The notes under the pieces are model-generated. The model did not search any database, was not told the DNA's origin, and saw only the letters and a list, made by a program, of their open reading frames with translations. Below, piece after piece: positions 22,171-32,793 of a DNA stretch of 64,000 nucleotides. Position 1 is the stretch's first letter. Each line of letters opens with the position of its first letter. Position numbers and translations under genes: made by a program. The stretch comes from Dipteronia dyeriana (taxonomy: Eukaryota; Streptophyta; Magnoliopsida; Sapindales; Sapindaceae): assembly GCA_032871835.1 (NCBI GenBank), contig CM065303.1:23872001-23936000 (forward strand). Reading direction: 5' to 3'.

Positions 22171-23900
22171 GTACACCCAAGAACAAGTGGTTCAAGGGTG
22201 AGTGCTTTTATCACTAATATAAGAAGCATGTGTGAGATAGCTTTGAGGCAATATATCAATTGTGTTGAGAATTCTTGCTTGCTAGCTTTGAATACTCCAT
22301 GTATTGATATGAACTTGGTTATCTCACTTCATGTTTGTTATGATGGTCAAAATTTGTTGATTAACTTTAAAGAAGTTCTTTTGATATATGTGTTGATTGA
22401 GTTGAGATATTATGCTTTTTATACTCTTGTTGTGAAACATCGTCAACTTGGTGTCATGAGGACATTCAAGATAAGAGTGCTCATAAAAAGGGCGGAAGTA
22501 TGATATTTGGTGATTATAATGTGCAAAAAGGTATCTCTATACTCTAATGCATGTTCTCTTAGATATTCATTTTTTGACTCAATTTTTGATATACATCTCA
22601 TAGATGTCATATTAGAGAATTTTGAATAGTATACATATGGTTCTCATTGACATTTGCTATTTTAGGATCTAATAGTGATATTGTTCACATTGATCTTAAC
22701 TTTGATGATTGTTTGTGTATAGTATATTGAGTGGCATCACTTTTGAAAATATGAGCTTCATATTCTTTGAAAGCTACTCATTAGAAAAGTAATGATCTTG
22801 AATAAGTCTCTACTTATTGCTCTTAGATCATGTGCTTATGAGCCATAAATCTTGGTTTTCTAAAATTGCACCTTGCTTCTCTTATATGTTTTGCTAGTAG
22901 GTTGAGTCACTAATATGTAAACATTGGATACACCTTGAAGTTTTTGTGCTTAAGTACATTTAAAATGACCTATGGTTAGTATTCATTTTGCTTCGGCAAA
23001 TACATAGAACTCAACGAGCACTTTCATGGAAAGGGCTACACACATTGGTTGTGAAAGCTAACCAATGTTGGAAAGAGCTACACCATTATGATGAGTGAAA
23101 GCCTTCATGAAGTGAATTTTGTTTATGTAAGAAAAAATGGAAAAATCAAAGAAGTGTTGAAATGAAATCATAAAAAAAATTTGATTCAAAGCCTAAAAAG
23201 AAATGGAGGAAGGCTTAAAAATGAGTATAGTTGAAAATCAAATGAGCTCGAGTTGAAAATCAGAAATGGGAAGACGAGCCACATGCACACACACGCTCAT
23301 ATGTTGAAATCTGTTCTCTTAAAAGCAAAAAATTCCGGATGATAATCGGTTTGACTTTTTATGGAAAATGCTTAAGATGAATAGTTGTTGGAAATTATTT
23401 GCATGTTGATTATCAAACTACTTCTTGATATATATTTGAAGCATATCTCTCACACACACACTTTGTTTATGAGCATGATGATATTTTAGCAATTGTTGAA
23501 GAATTCTTAGAGAACTTGAATTTTTTTTTTGTATATCTCTCGTAGCATATGAAGCTTATTTTGTTGATATTTCTTCAAAATTGCTTGAATGTGTGTTTGT
23601 GTGAACATCTTTGTGAATTTTATGCTATCATTGATTTTAGTTATAGCATTTATCAAGGGGGAGCATTGTATGCTAGACATTGTTCTCTTTTATGATATGT
23701 TCACATGCTTTATTTTGTTACATGTTGGCATATTTTGACTTAATGATACTTGCAAGATATTATTCACTAACTTTGTCTTGCATGATGATTCATTCTTAAG
23801 TCATATGTCTTTGTTTTTTATATATTTGTGACTAATATGCTAGTTTTGTCTTTCACTCACTTTTGTTGTATGTATATAGCATCTTATAACACAATAACAA
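22171..23900 (+). other. Spacer of element C where pol would be expected
   Basis: These 1.7 kb carry no protease DSG, integrase or RT motif in any frame. A short open stretch (22198-22503) is unrecognised. Near 23030-23100 there is a small imperfect repeat (ggaaagggctacac / ggaaagagctacac). A purine tract, aagggggagca, near 23655 resembles the extra polypurine tracts found upstream of the third ORF in Sireviruses. Confidence 0.6.
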
Positions 23901-24962
23901 ATGGGAAGAACTAAGGTTACCGGAAGTGGAAATCAATTGAACCCCGTTGTGAAAGCCAAGTCTACATCAAAAGGATCCAAAGCTTCAAGGACAAAAGATT
24001 TAGGGATCTTTGGAACTAAGAAGATATTTCAAGAAAGAGGCATTGACTTAGGTAAGTGTAAAGATTCTTATATTCTTAAGTGCATTAAGGATAGAAATTG
24101 GGAATCTTGGATGAGCATGTTATAAATTGTGAATGATACTCTTGTTAGAGAGTTTTATCTTGAATACAGAGAAATTGCCACCTTATTGGATGCTTTGATG
24201 GAGATTAGGGGTGTTGTGTTTAGAGTTACCCCGGAAAACATTAACAAGTTTCTTGGGCTATCTAATGATATAGATTCGAGTTTTCTAGATGTAGATGTCA
24301 TTGAGAATCTTAATATCATGGGTAGAACTCTTTGTGACAATGCTTCTTTTGAGTGGAAAGGTAGAGCATATATTAGTCAACATGAGTTAACTAAGGCTAG
24401 TGCATTTTGGCATCTATTCATTTGCACTAACATTATTGGATCTTCGAATTGAACCGAGTTAAATAAGGACAAGATCAAAATAGTGTATGCCTTGGTGACT
24501 AATCAACCTATAAACCTTGGGGATTTTCTCATGCTTTATATTGATAGTGCGGCTTTCTCTACTAGAGGTGATAAAAAGCTTGCATTATCGGGGTTTATAA
24601 CTTCAATGTGTTTAGCTCGTGGGGTTAAGATTAGAGAAGATGATGTGTTAGTACAACCTTTGGAGAAGTATATTGATAAACGTGTGTCATACATGTCATA
24701 TAAGGATAAGGGTAAGACATGTGATACTTTTAGACTATTTAGTAGTTCTCAAGTTAATTGTCATGTGATTATCACAAACATTCTTCTGGATTGGGCTATT
24801 CAATTGAAGGAGAATGTTGATAAGCTTAGTGCTATAGTTGTTCAACAAGATGCTAGGATAAAAGAGTTGGAGGAATGTATTGCTTCAAGTTCAAGACCAC
24901 CTCTCAAGCATTATGTTAGATTAATTACTAGCACATCTTTCTTTGGTGGACCAAGTAGCTAG
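23901..24962 (+). pseudogene. Envelope-like third ORF ('Putative plant transposon protein' domain)
   Basis: The reading from ATG 23901 to TAG 24962 stays in a single frame, broken only by TAA at 24123-24125 and TGA at 24450-24452. After a basic, Ser/Lys-rich N-terminus come motifs of the domain Pfam calls 'Putative plant transposon protein': IFQERGIDLGKCKDS, LVREFYLEYREIA, GVVFRVTPENINKFLGL, KASAFWHLFICTNIIGSS, ALVTNQPINLGDFL and GFITSMCLARGVKI. A predicted coiled coil (LKENVDKLSAIVVQQDARI) and a Ser-rich tail end it. In Sireviruses and Athila-type elements this domain occurs in the third, 'envelope-like' ORF downstream of pol. No signal peptide or clear transmembrane helix was seen, so a true envelope role is not supported. 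Confidence 0.8.
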
Positions 24963-25402
24963 TATTTGAGTCTCGTGGTATATTTCTTATCTTTTGGCAT
25001 CATTTCATGTCAAAAAGGGGGAGAAAGAGATGCTAGTTACTTAGTTTCTTTTTATGTTGTTTTTGTGAACTTTTGAACTTTCAATGGCTTGAATAATTAG
25101 TTTTAAGATTTGGTTAAGAATTCTTATGTTTTGGCATGTATTGATGGGGAGATACATGTATTTGTGGACTTAATTGTATATTCTTATCCATATTAAATGT
25201 TGCCATTTCTTGTTTTTCTCTTGTATATGCATTGTGCTTTGAGATGATTTATAGGTTGCTTCAAGAGAAGATCAAGATGAAGTTCAAGAGTAGATGAAGA
25301 AAAGTTATAGGAATCTTACTCATTGTAATGTGAGGGAGTGATTTTGTGACCTATCTTTATTTTTATATTTGTAGTAAATATAAGTGTTTTGACATGGAAT
25401 TT

Positions 25403-25417
25403 ACCAAAGGGGGAGAT
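25403..25417 (+). other. Polypurine tract of element C
   Basis: The sequence accaaagggggagat directly precedes the 3' LTR start TGTTAGG at 25418. A similar purine tract (caaaaagggggagaaagag) lies about 390 bp upstream near 25012. Confidence 0.85.
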
Positions 25418-27965
25418 TGTTAGGTTTTAGTTTGTGTTGACATTAATTTCATATCAAAATGATGTTTACTTGTAATGATTTAGTTGTTTAGATTCATGAT
25501 GATTCAAGCTTCAAAGAAGAATGAACAACAAGTCAAAGTAAGTTCAAAGTCTTCAAAGAGAAATGATGCAATATGATTCTACAAAGGTATACTAAGACCT
25601 TATCTTTCTCTTACAAGGCTTAGGAAACCACACACAATTCATACATTTGTGTCCCTGCATCATTTTGCACCATGTATAACACATTCACACACTTGAAGAT
25701 GATTGCTCATGCATTGGTATGGAAATAACATGTTTTGGAAAATGCATGATTGGAGACTATCTCTATGTAGTTTGCATTCTTGTGTGAATTGTTTTTGTAT
25801 GTGTATATGTTTGTATAACATGGATATTGAACTTGATTTTAGTCTTAAATCATTCTCGATTGAGTTCCGGTCATTTCGGTTACCATACTATTGATTTCAA
25901 GTTCTAAGTCAAAAGATACTACACTTTCAACTCATGTTGCCTACATTGTGTTCGTCTTCGTATATCGAGTCGAATTATTATTTTCTGGGTTAAGTATCTT
26001 TTATTTACATGTCCATGATAGAGTTATAGTTCATTATCCGTAAAGGGATTTGAATTCCGAGTTCGGAGGCCGGAGAACGGTCGAAGAACGCGTGAGGAGT
26101 GCAAGGGAGTTGCACCATGGGCAAAGACCATGCATTGGTGCAAGCCCGAGATGGCCCGTGGCCATCTCGGCTGCAACACCTTGCTGCCCCGAGATGCCCA
26201 CGTGCCATCTTGGGGAAGCAATAACAAAGGAGGCTATTTTGGTATTTTAAGCTTCTTTCATTCCCTCTTCTTTATATTCCTCTTCCCTCTCACATTTCAT
26301 TCTAAGAAGAAATTTAAACTTGTGTGTAGAAATTTTCTCTACATTTTCTCACTTTCCAAACACAATAACTTCTTCATTTGAACTCCGATTTGAGTGATTC
26401 AAAGTTGAGAGTGTTTGTCTATTCATCTTCCATCTTTTCTCTAAAGGTTTGAGTGAGTTTATTGCTGTTTTTAGACTCTAAACACTCAAAAACGGGACTG
26501 CACCAAAATCAACTAAGGTATTGATTTTCTCTCAAAGTTTTCTTTTAAAACTTGGTCAATTTCCCTGGGTTTTCTTCTTCAATATATATATGAGTATTGT
26601 GAGTGTTTTGATTTGAGTTTTGAACTCTTTTAAAGCTAGGTTAAGTTTCAATTGAAATCTTACATGTTGAGTTAGGTTTTGATTTTGCCTATGTTTTCAC
26701 ATGTTTGAGATTGTATTGTGCTAGCTTTGATTCTAGGACTATTTGATGATCTTTGATTGATTGATTTTGTGAAAAAATAGTTCCTCACATGTATTAGGCT
26801 CTCTTGGCCGAATTCTCACATTGATACATGTGCTTATGTTCTTTTGAGCTATTCATGTGTTTTTGTTAAATCTATGAATAGGAATATGCTCTAGAACTTT
26901 AGCTTTAATCTAAATGATTTTGTCATATGATTGTAGCATGTTTTTGGTTTATGTGATTTAAACTTGATTATATGATTAATTGAACATATCTTGTGATTTG
27001 TACATTTATGCTCATGTCTTGTATTTTCCATAGGATGTGTTGATCATAACATTCGATATTATGTGCTTGTTTGCATTTTGCATTCATGATTACCCAGATG
27101 CCTTATGAGAAGGAAGTCTTGACAATATGTGTGCGACCTATATTGTTGAGCAAGAAAGTCTTAGCAAGAGGTGTGAGACCTTGGATTGTCAAGCAAGGAA
27201 GTCTTGGCTAGAGTTGGGAGAACTCGGATAGTCGAGCAAGAAGTCTTGCCTTGGGTCATGATGATCCAGTAAAGTGAGCGAGAAAGTCTTGACAATAGGT
27301 GTGAGACCTATGTTGTTGAGCAAAAAAGTCTTGGCAAGAGGTGGGAGACCTCGGATTGTCAAGCAAAGAAGTCTTACCTAGGGTCGTGAGGATCCAGAAG
27401 GGTGAGCGAGGAAGTCTTGACTAGAGTCGGGAGGACTTGGATAGTTAAGCAAGAAGTCTTTACAAGAGGTGTGAGGCCTCAGATTGTTGAGCATGAGGGC
27501 GACATCTTCATGAGTAGGATAGAAGGGTATTTTCTAGGTGAATGGGTCACTTGAAAGATTGTACTTGTCTTATCTACTAGTGGATTTTATTTATCGGTGG
27601 TTGCTAACCCTTGGATGTTTCCTCTTCGAAGGTTTACCACATTATATCTTGTGTCAACTTTTCTCTGTCCCTATCTCTCTAGCATTTGTATTTGTTATTT
27701 GAATACTAAGGATAGAACTCTTTATGTAAGTTGACTTCCTTTCTATGATATAGATTTTGTATGTGTTACGATTACTTGTTTGTATCATACTTTACTTGTT
27801 TTATATATTGATTAAATGTCTTTAATTGATATATATATATATATTGTGATACAAGCAATCTAGAGGGACAAACTTTTGTTTGTTTCTAAGGGAGTTGAAA
27901 AGGTTTCTAACCTATTCACCCCCCTCTAGGTTAGCCTTGAGCATTTAACCGTGATTGTATTTTCA
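25418..27965 (+). repeat. 3' LTR of element C
   Basis: This 2548-bp LTR is near-identical to 17407-20096 over most of its length. It is shorter by one ~42-bp tandem unit and by a segment of roughly 100 bp before the array. Confidence 0.9.
27113..27492 (+). repeat. ~42-bp tandem repeat, 9 units, in 3' LTR of C
   Basis: Unit starts are near 27114, 27156, 27199, 27241, 27284, 27326, 27369, 27412 and 27454. The unit with accttaggccgtgaggatcc, present in the 5' LTR, is missing here. Confidence 0.88.
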
Positions 27966-28257
27966 AGTTCTTGAGTGATCTGGAAGTTGTTCTAGACCTG
28001 GATAAGCCTATCATACTTTATTGTGATAACAGTGGTGCTGTGGCTAATTCCAAAGAACCAATAAGCCACAAGAGAGGGAAGCATATAGAGAGAAAGTATC
28101 ATCTCATTGGAGAGATAATGTAGAGAGCAGATGTGATCGTCACAAAGATAGCCTCACAAGACAATCATGTTGATCCTTTTACAATGACCTTACCGGCTAA
28201 AGTGTTTTCGGGTCATCTAGATGGTCTAGGGTTACGAGACATGCCTCACATGCTTTA
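27966..28257 (+). pseudogene. Second half of the RNase H of Copia A
   Basis: The RNase H reading broken at 17406 resumes here: LSDLEVVLDLDKPIILYCDN, then SGAVANSKEP, HKRGKHIERKYHL and DVIVTKIASQDNHVDPFT, ending DMPHML-stop. Removing element C plus one copy of its target duplication restores ...WLRKF-LSDLE... in frame. One TAG (28121-28123) replaces an expected codon after EIM. The LTR follows at 28273. Confidence 0.9.
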
Positions 28258-28272
28258 GTGCAAGTATGAGAT

Positions 28273-30400
28273 TGCTGGGGTTAATGCCATAAATATGTAA
28301 TTTGTAAATGGATTTTTGAAATAAATAAAAGTAAAAGTTCAATTCATTCCTGTTATGTTGTTTATTTTATAACTTGTGCATATATTTAACATCCAAGATT
28401 GCTAGAAGCAATCTCGAACTGTGTGTATGAGTGTCATATACAGATGGATACAGTATGAGACGTGCAATCTAAAGAGTCCATAGATAGTAAATAAAGTTAG
28501 GTACTTTATTTGTGGTTAATCTATAGTTGCGGTCCATTTCGTAATGTACGGTGATTCCATCATGAATCATTCATATGGAGATATGAGAATAGAGGCACAT
28601 TGTATGATGTGATCATATAGGACTGGGCCATGATCTATATAAATCTCTCATCAAGATCTGTTTACCGATGAGATTCATATATATCAACTAATGATGGCTA
28701 TATATTGGTGATCTTAATCCTGAGTGTCTTATCGACTCCTTTAAGTTAAATTGTGGTCTTTGATATACCATGGGTGAGGTCAGATGCATTTCCTGATCAA
28801 TATACTCCGTATGTTGGGATTGCGCTTTGGCTTGTAGCTGGGAAGGCTTGTACACAATAGTGGAATCAACTCATTCTTGTAAGAAGTAGATGGTAGTTCC
28901 CTTAAGGGTTGATTCGGGGCTTAGACAATATGGAGCTCTCCTAATTCAATAAGGAAATAGGATTTATTGTTCATTATAGAATCAACGGTACTTCAAGGAT
29001 ATATGTAATTAAGGGGGTATAACGGACATTATGACCCAGCTCTAATTATGAACTACTGTAAAGGATCACACCATATGTAATAGCTATATCGATGGATACC
29101 GAGTTGTATCGGTCTGTGTAAAAGCGTCTACAGTTGAGAGAGTGCAGCTTCGGGTTTTTAGTGGAATAACACTGGAGTTAATAATCAAGGAATATTAATT
29201 AAAGAGTTTAATTAATGATTTTGAGGATTATTGGAGCTCAAAATACTGTGGGACCATTAGGTCCCCTTACTAACCCAATCGATTTAGGTAACAATGGTCA
29301 TGGTAAATTAATTGGATTGTTCAATTAATTGTGTTACAAAAGTGACATGTATATATTCGGGAATTTATTGAATAATGAGATTATTTAATTAATGAATGTT
29401 AATAGTTAAATTAATTAAATAATTAGATTATTTAATTATATTAATAATTATGAATTATTAATTAACTATTAATTGGAGGGTGTTAGTTGATATATGGATT
29501 TAGGTGAAGATAAAATAATAGGATTATTTTATTTTACTAAATCATTTATCTAAGTATTTGAATTTAAGTTTAAGTTTAAAATACTTATTATCACTTTTAA
29601 TATATTAGATATATTTGAAAAGGATAATTAAAAGATATATATATCAATTATAACACAAAAGATTGCATTGAATACAAATTGGTGTGTGCACATTTATAAG
29701 TGTTTGTATAGGATACAAACAAGGATATATATATATATGTTTTATATATTAAGAAAAAGATAGTTATAGTAATGCACAAGTATCGGTATCAAGTGATGAT
29801 GGAAATATGCATGTGCACGTGAAGTAATATATATATATATAATTGCATATAATGCAAGTGGAGGCGTGAGGCATAGATTTAGAAAAGGCAAAAGTTGATT
29901 TTGTTTTTGGGTGTGTACCTGATACACACGCATAAAAAAACAAAAAAAGAAGGTATAAGTTTTGCGTGAGATGTAATATATGTATACGTGAAATCAATAT
30001 ACCAAATTGAGAAGAAAGAGTTTCTTCAAGTACTTCTCTACATCCTCCATTCAAGTTCCTGAGACCGTGACACGCCCACACACAGTTACCAGTCCCGGGA
30101 GATAGCGAGGAAGATCGAGAGGTTCAGACAGGAGCACATCGTAAAGTGAAAGAGTCTCCAAACGTTGGTAAGATTGGTTCAGACAGAAGCATATCGTAAA
30201 ATGAAGGAGCCTCCAAACGTTGGTAAGATTTTCTTCTTCTGATTAAATCGATTTCAATTTCCTGTGTTTACATATTGTATGTATTTGTTCCGAAAAATAA
30301 TTACGATCCCATGTTCACTGGTCCCAGATACAGATTATAATCTGTATAAAAAATTTAAAACCTTACTTCTGTTGCGTGACCGGTGAACGGGGTTCCAACA
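28273..30400 (+). repeat. 3' LTR of Copia A
   Basis: This 2128-bp LTR starts TGCTGGGGTTAATGCC (mutated from TGTTGGAATTTATGCC) and ends gaacggggttccaaca. It is the counterpart of 10255-12371. Confidence 0.9.
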
Positions 30401-30424
30401 CCCACAGTTTTCAAGAATGGTCTT
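30401..30424 (-). pseudogene. Isolated gypsy pol codons (GRPFLKT linker)
   Basis: These 24 bases lie between the right end of Copia A and the left end of a solo LTR. On the minus strand, joined to 10254 downwards, they give RPFLKT-VGALINLK. This completes the conserved LGRPFL motif of the gypsy protease, whose LLLG half is at 31842 and above. They prove that Copia A and the solo LTR inserted into the same pol gene. Confidence 0.85.
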
Positions 30425-30744
30425 AAATTAAAACTGAAAATTGTATGTTTACTAAGGGATAATATCATCATTTTAAACTTCTAATAAGTTTAATTCCCCA
30501 ATTTAGACATAATTTCGTTCGCTCGCTTAAATAAATGTATTATGTAGTAATCAATGTATTTTTCTTTGTATTTCAAAGGTAATTCGATCAATTCAGAATT
30601 ATGGAAAAGTCAGATGGTAAAAACAAATATCATTTTCAAGTTCAGAACATCAAAAACCTTAGGAAGGTCACGAAGGGCATTTTTGTAATTTTAACTATTC
30701 ACTGTTCACATTTGAATTTCACTATTCCTGATGACGTCGCACAT

Positions 30745-30970
30745 TCTTATCAGACCGAACTGCGAGTGCACCGTACACATGACTGCAAAGAATCACATTC
30801 TAGAAGTTGGTGCACATTTCATAGTTGACTTTCTAGAAGATTATTAACCAATGACATGACATATTTCTATTGGCCCGAATTGTGAGTGCACTGTACACGT
30901 GCTGTAGGGAATCATATTCTAGAAGCTGGTGCACTGTTCACTGTTGACTTTCACTGGCATGGTTACTATT
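30745..30970 (+). repeat. Direct repeat of ~110 bp in the U3 of the solo LTR
   Basis: Copy 1 (from about 30749) reads cagaccgaactgcgagtgca, then cattctagaagttggtgcac. Copy 2 (from about 30873) reads ggcccgaattgtgagtgcac, then tattctagaagctggtgcac. A TGACGTCG site precedes the first copy (30731). Confidence 0.8.
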
Positions 30971-31049
30971 CACTATTCATTGATGACGTGATAAAATCTG
31001 GACGCTCCATTCTAAATTCATCCAATGGTCAATTTTCATCCGTATTTTG

Positions 31050-31057
31050 TATAAATA
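31050..31057 (+). promoter_or_regulatory. TATA box of the solo LTR
   Basis: The sequence tataaata lies in tttgtataaatagggctcc, followed by a pyrimidine-rich start region. This is the strongest TATA context in the window. Confidence 0.6.
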
Positions 31058-31280
31058 GGGCTCCTCTCCCCCCTAATGTGCACATCCTGAATCCAAATAT
31101 GATATTAGATTTGTCAAATTCTCTCTCTTTTGTTCTCAAATTCTCAATTTAAATAAAATAGTTATTTTCTAGTTAAATTATGTCTGGCTAATTTTATATA
31201 GCTGGGGCCAAAGGTGATACTGTTGGTATGGAAAATATGATCCAATTTTGATAAGTTTATTATTTTTTTGCTTTCTCCCC

Positions 31281-31577
31281 TCTGATCTTTGTGGAGTTTT
31301 TGACTCACTGTAGTCAGACAGATATTGTCTAGCACGGTGAGTACTTTTACCCATATTTATCAGAGAGTGGTTTCTCTCATCTGATCTTTATGGAGTTTTT
31401 GACTCACTGGAGTCAGACAGATATTGTCTAGCATAGTGGATACTTTTACCCATATCTATCAGAGAGTGGTTTATCCCCTCTGATCTTTGTAAAGTTTTGA
31501 TTCACTGTAGACAGACATATGTTGTCTAGCACAGTGGGTACTTTTACCCTCATATATCATAGAGTGGTCAGTGGAGT
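31281..31577 (+). repeat. Three tandem copies of a 99-bp unit
   Basis: Units start at 31281, 31380 and 31479 with tctgatctttgtgg, tctgatctttatgg and tctgatctttgtaa. Each contains ttgactcactg or ttgattcactg, then cagacagatattgtctagca (or the variant cagacatatgttgtctagca), and ends in tatcagagagtgg or the variant tatcatagagtgg. The exact 99-bp spacing is kept. Confidence 0.9.
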
Positions 31578-31836
31578 GGAATACCCTCCTGTTAATTTGG
31601 ACTAAATATTAATTATTGGATCATATTCCAATTACCAACAGTGAATACCTTAGCTCCAGTTTTAATTTTAACTGATTTACATTTTATAACAAGCTTAGTA
31701 ATTAATCTAGAAAATTAATTCTATAAGGACAAGTGAACAACCTCCCTATGGTTTGGTTTGACCCGGTCTTACCGGTTAATTTATTACTTTGACACTCTTA
31801 TACTTAGGAGTAGGAACACTTCTTTAGGACGTGTCA

Positions 31837-32790
31837 GTCTTCCCAAGAGCAATGGGAATTCTACGTCTTCTTCCATCTCTAAAATGATGAAATCCACCGG
31901 AAAATATGAATTCTCTAGATTTACAAGCACATCTTCCAAGGCTCCCCCTTGATACTTGATTGAACGATCCGCCAGCTGTAATGTCATGTGTGTCGGCTTG
32001 ACTTCTCCAACCCTTAACTTTTTAAACACTAAAAAGGGAATCAAATTAATGCTTGCCTCTAAATCTATCAAGGCTTAGGCAAACTCAGAGCTTCCAATTG
32101 TGCAAGGAATGGTGAACTTTCCAAGATCTTACATCTTCGGAGGTAACTTGTTCTGGAGGATGACACTACATTCTTCGTTCAGTGGCACTGCCTCAAAGTC
32201 CTCCAGCTTCTTTTTGTTGGCCAAAAGCTTTTTTAAGAACTTCACATACTTGGGTATTTATGTTAAAGCTTCGGTGAAAGGAATGTTGATATAAAGCTTT
32301 TTAAAGATTTCAAAAAATTTGGTGAAGTTCAGCGTATCCTTATGCTTCCTCAATCTTTGAGGGTAGGGAATGAGTGGCATATAAGCATATCCCTGTGGTG
32401 GATGGGGTGAATCAACGAATGTCTCAGGTAGATTGTCCTTCATCTTCTTCTTTTCTTATTAATGAGATGTAGAGACTTCACCACTCGTCTCAAATTCCTC
32501 TTGAACTTTCCCATTTCTTTTCATGCCAATGTCTACTGGTAACTAAACTTATTTGCTACCTCTCAAAGATATCGCCATACACTACTCTCTCAGGTTTGTC
32601 TCTGTGTTGCTAGGCAAGAATCCTTACCGCCTCTCTTACACTACCTTAGCCAATTGCCTAATTTGTGTCGCTAAATTTTGAATTGATGCATGGGAATGTT
32701 GAGCTAAATGTTCCATCTTAGTACCTATCTACTTCATGGTGTCGTCTTGTATGTCCATCAGGTTATCAATCTAATATTCCTTAGAAAATG
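31837..32790 (-). pseudogene. Ty3/gypsy gag C-terminus and retropepsin-like protease
   Basis: On the minus strand the gag tail is recognisable (MEHLAQHSHASIQNLATQIR, then QLAKVV and GFLPSNTET) with several stops. The aspartic protease follows: IDLEASINLIPFLVFKKLRV, then TLQLADRSIKYQGGALEDVL and LEMEEDVEFPLLLGR. The usual DLGAS active-site triplet reads DLEAS. The right edge meets fragment B at about 32790. The left edge is the solo LTR, past which LLLGR would continue to RPFLKT at 30424. It belongs to the same gypsy lineage, and most likely the same copy, as 9118-10254. Confidence 0.85.
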
Positions 32791-32793
32791 TGT

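Larger units (their letters stand above)
17407..27965 (+). mobile_element. Element C: Sirevirus-like Copia with gag and envelope-like ORF but no pol
   Basis: The element starts TGTTAGG (17407) and ends TTTTCA (27965). Flanks are AGTTT and AGTTC, a 4-of-5 target duplication, inserted in RNase H of Copia A. It has large LTRs (2690 and 2548 bp), an initiator-tRNA-like primer site, a gag with two zinc-knuckle-like motifs and a coiled coil, and then ~1.7 kb without recognisable pol. A third ORF with the domain Pfam names 'Putative plant transposon protein' follows, and then a polypurine tract. Gag with coiled coil plus an envelope-like 3' ORF is the plan of Sireviruses. Protease, integrase, RT and RNase H are not seen, so it would have depended on a relative. 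The LTRs look more alike than those of host element A, agreeing with later insertion. Confidence 0.85.
10255..30400 (+). mobile_element. Copia retrotransposon A, complete ends, itself carrying a nested element
   Basis: The element starts TGTTGG at 10255, ends CCAACA at 30400 and is flanked by a perfect 5-bp target duplication CCCAC (10250-10254 and 30401-30405). It has ~2.1-kb LTRs (10255-12371 and 28273-30400), a tRNA-iMet type primer-binding site, and one gag-protease-integrase-RT-RNase H coding line in the Copia order. At 17406/27966 element C interrupts RNase H; without C the element is about 9.6 kb. The two LTRs differ visibly, roughly 7-10% in the stretches compared by eye, so it is moderately old. 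It sits in a minus-strand gypsy pol. Confidence 0.93.
30425..31836 (+). mobile_element. Solo LTR of a gypsy-type element in the gypsy protease gene
   Basis: A 1412-bp insert is flanked by GTCTT on both sides (30420-30424 and 31837-31841), a 5-bp target duplication. It has a TATA box (31050-31057), an upstream pair of ~110-bp direct repeats, and a downstream run of three 99-bp repeats. The 3' end (gtttgacccggtcttaccgg, then gacactcttatacttagg) is like Tat/Athila LTR ends, and it finishes ...gtgtCA. No internal region or primer site is present, so it is a solo LTR. The left terminus reads AAATTAAA rather than TG, so the 5' end may have mutated or lost a few bases. Confidence 0.75.

Noticed and set aside
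23901..24962. True retroviral envelope gene
   Set aside because: No signal peptide, transmembrane helix or glycosylation-rich ectodomain is visible. The domain is the plant transposon third-ORF type, so only 'envelope-like' by position is supported.
30600..31160. Possible endogenous pararetrovirus promoter (TATA plus TGACG-like sites)
   Set aside because: The 5-bp duplication on both sides, the LTR-type 3' end and the absence of any viral coding sequence fit a solo LTR better.
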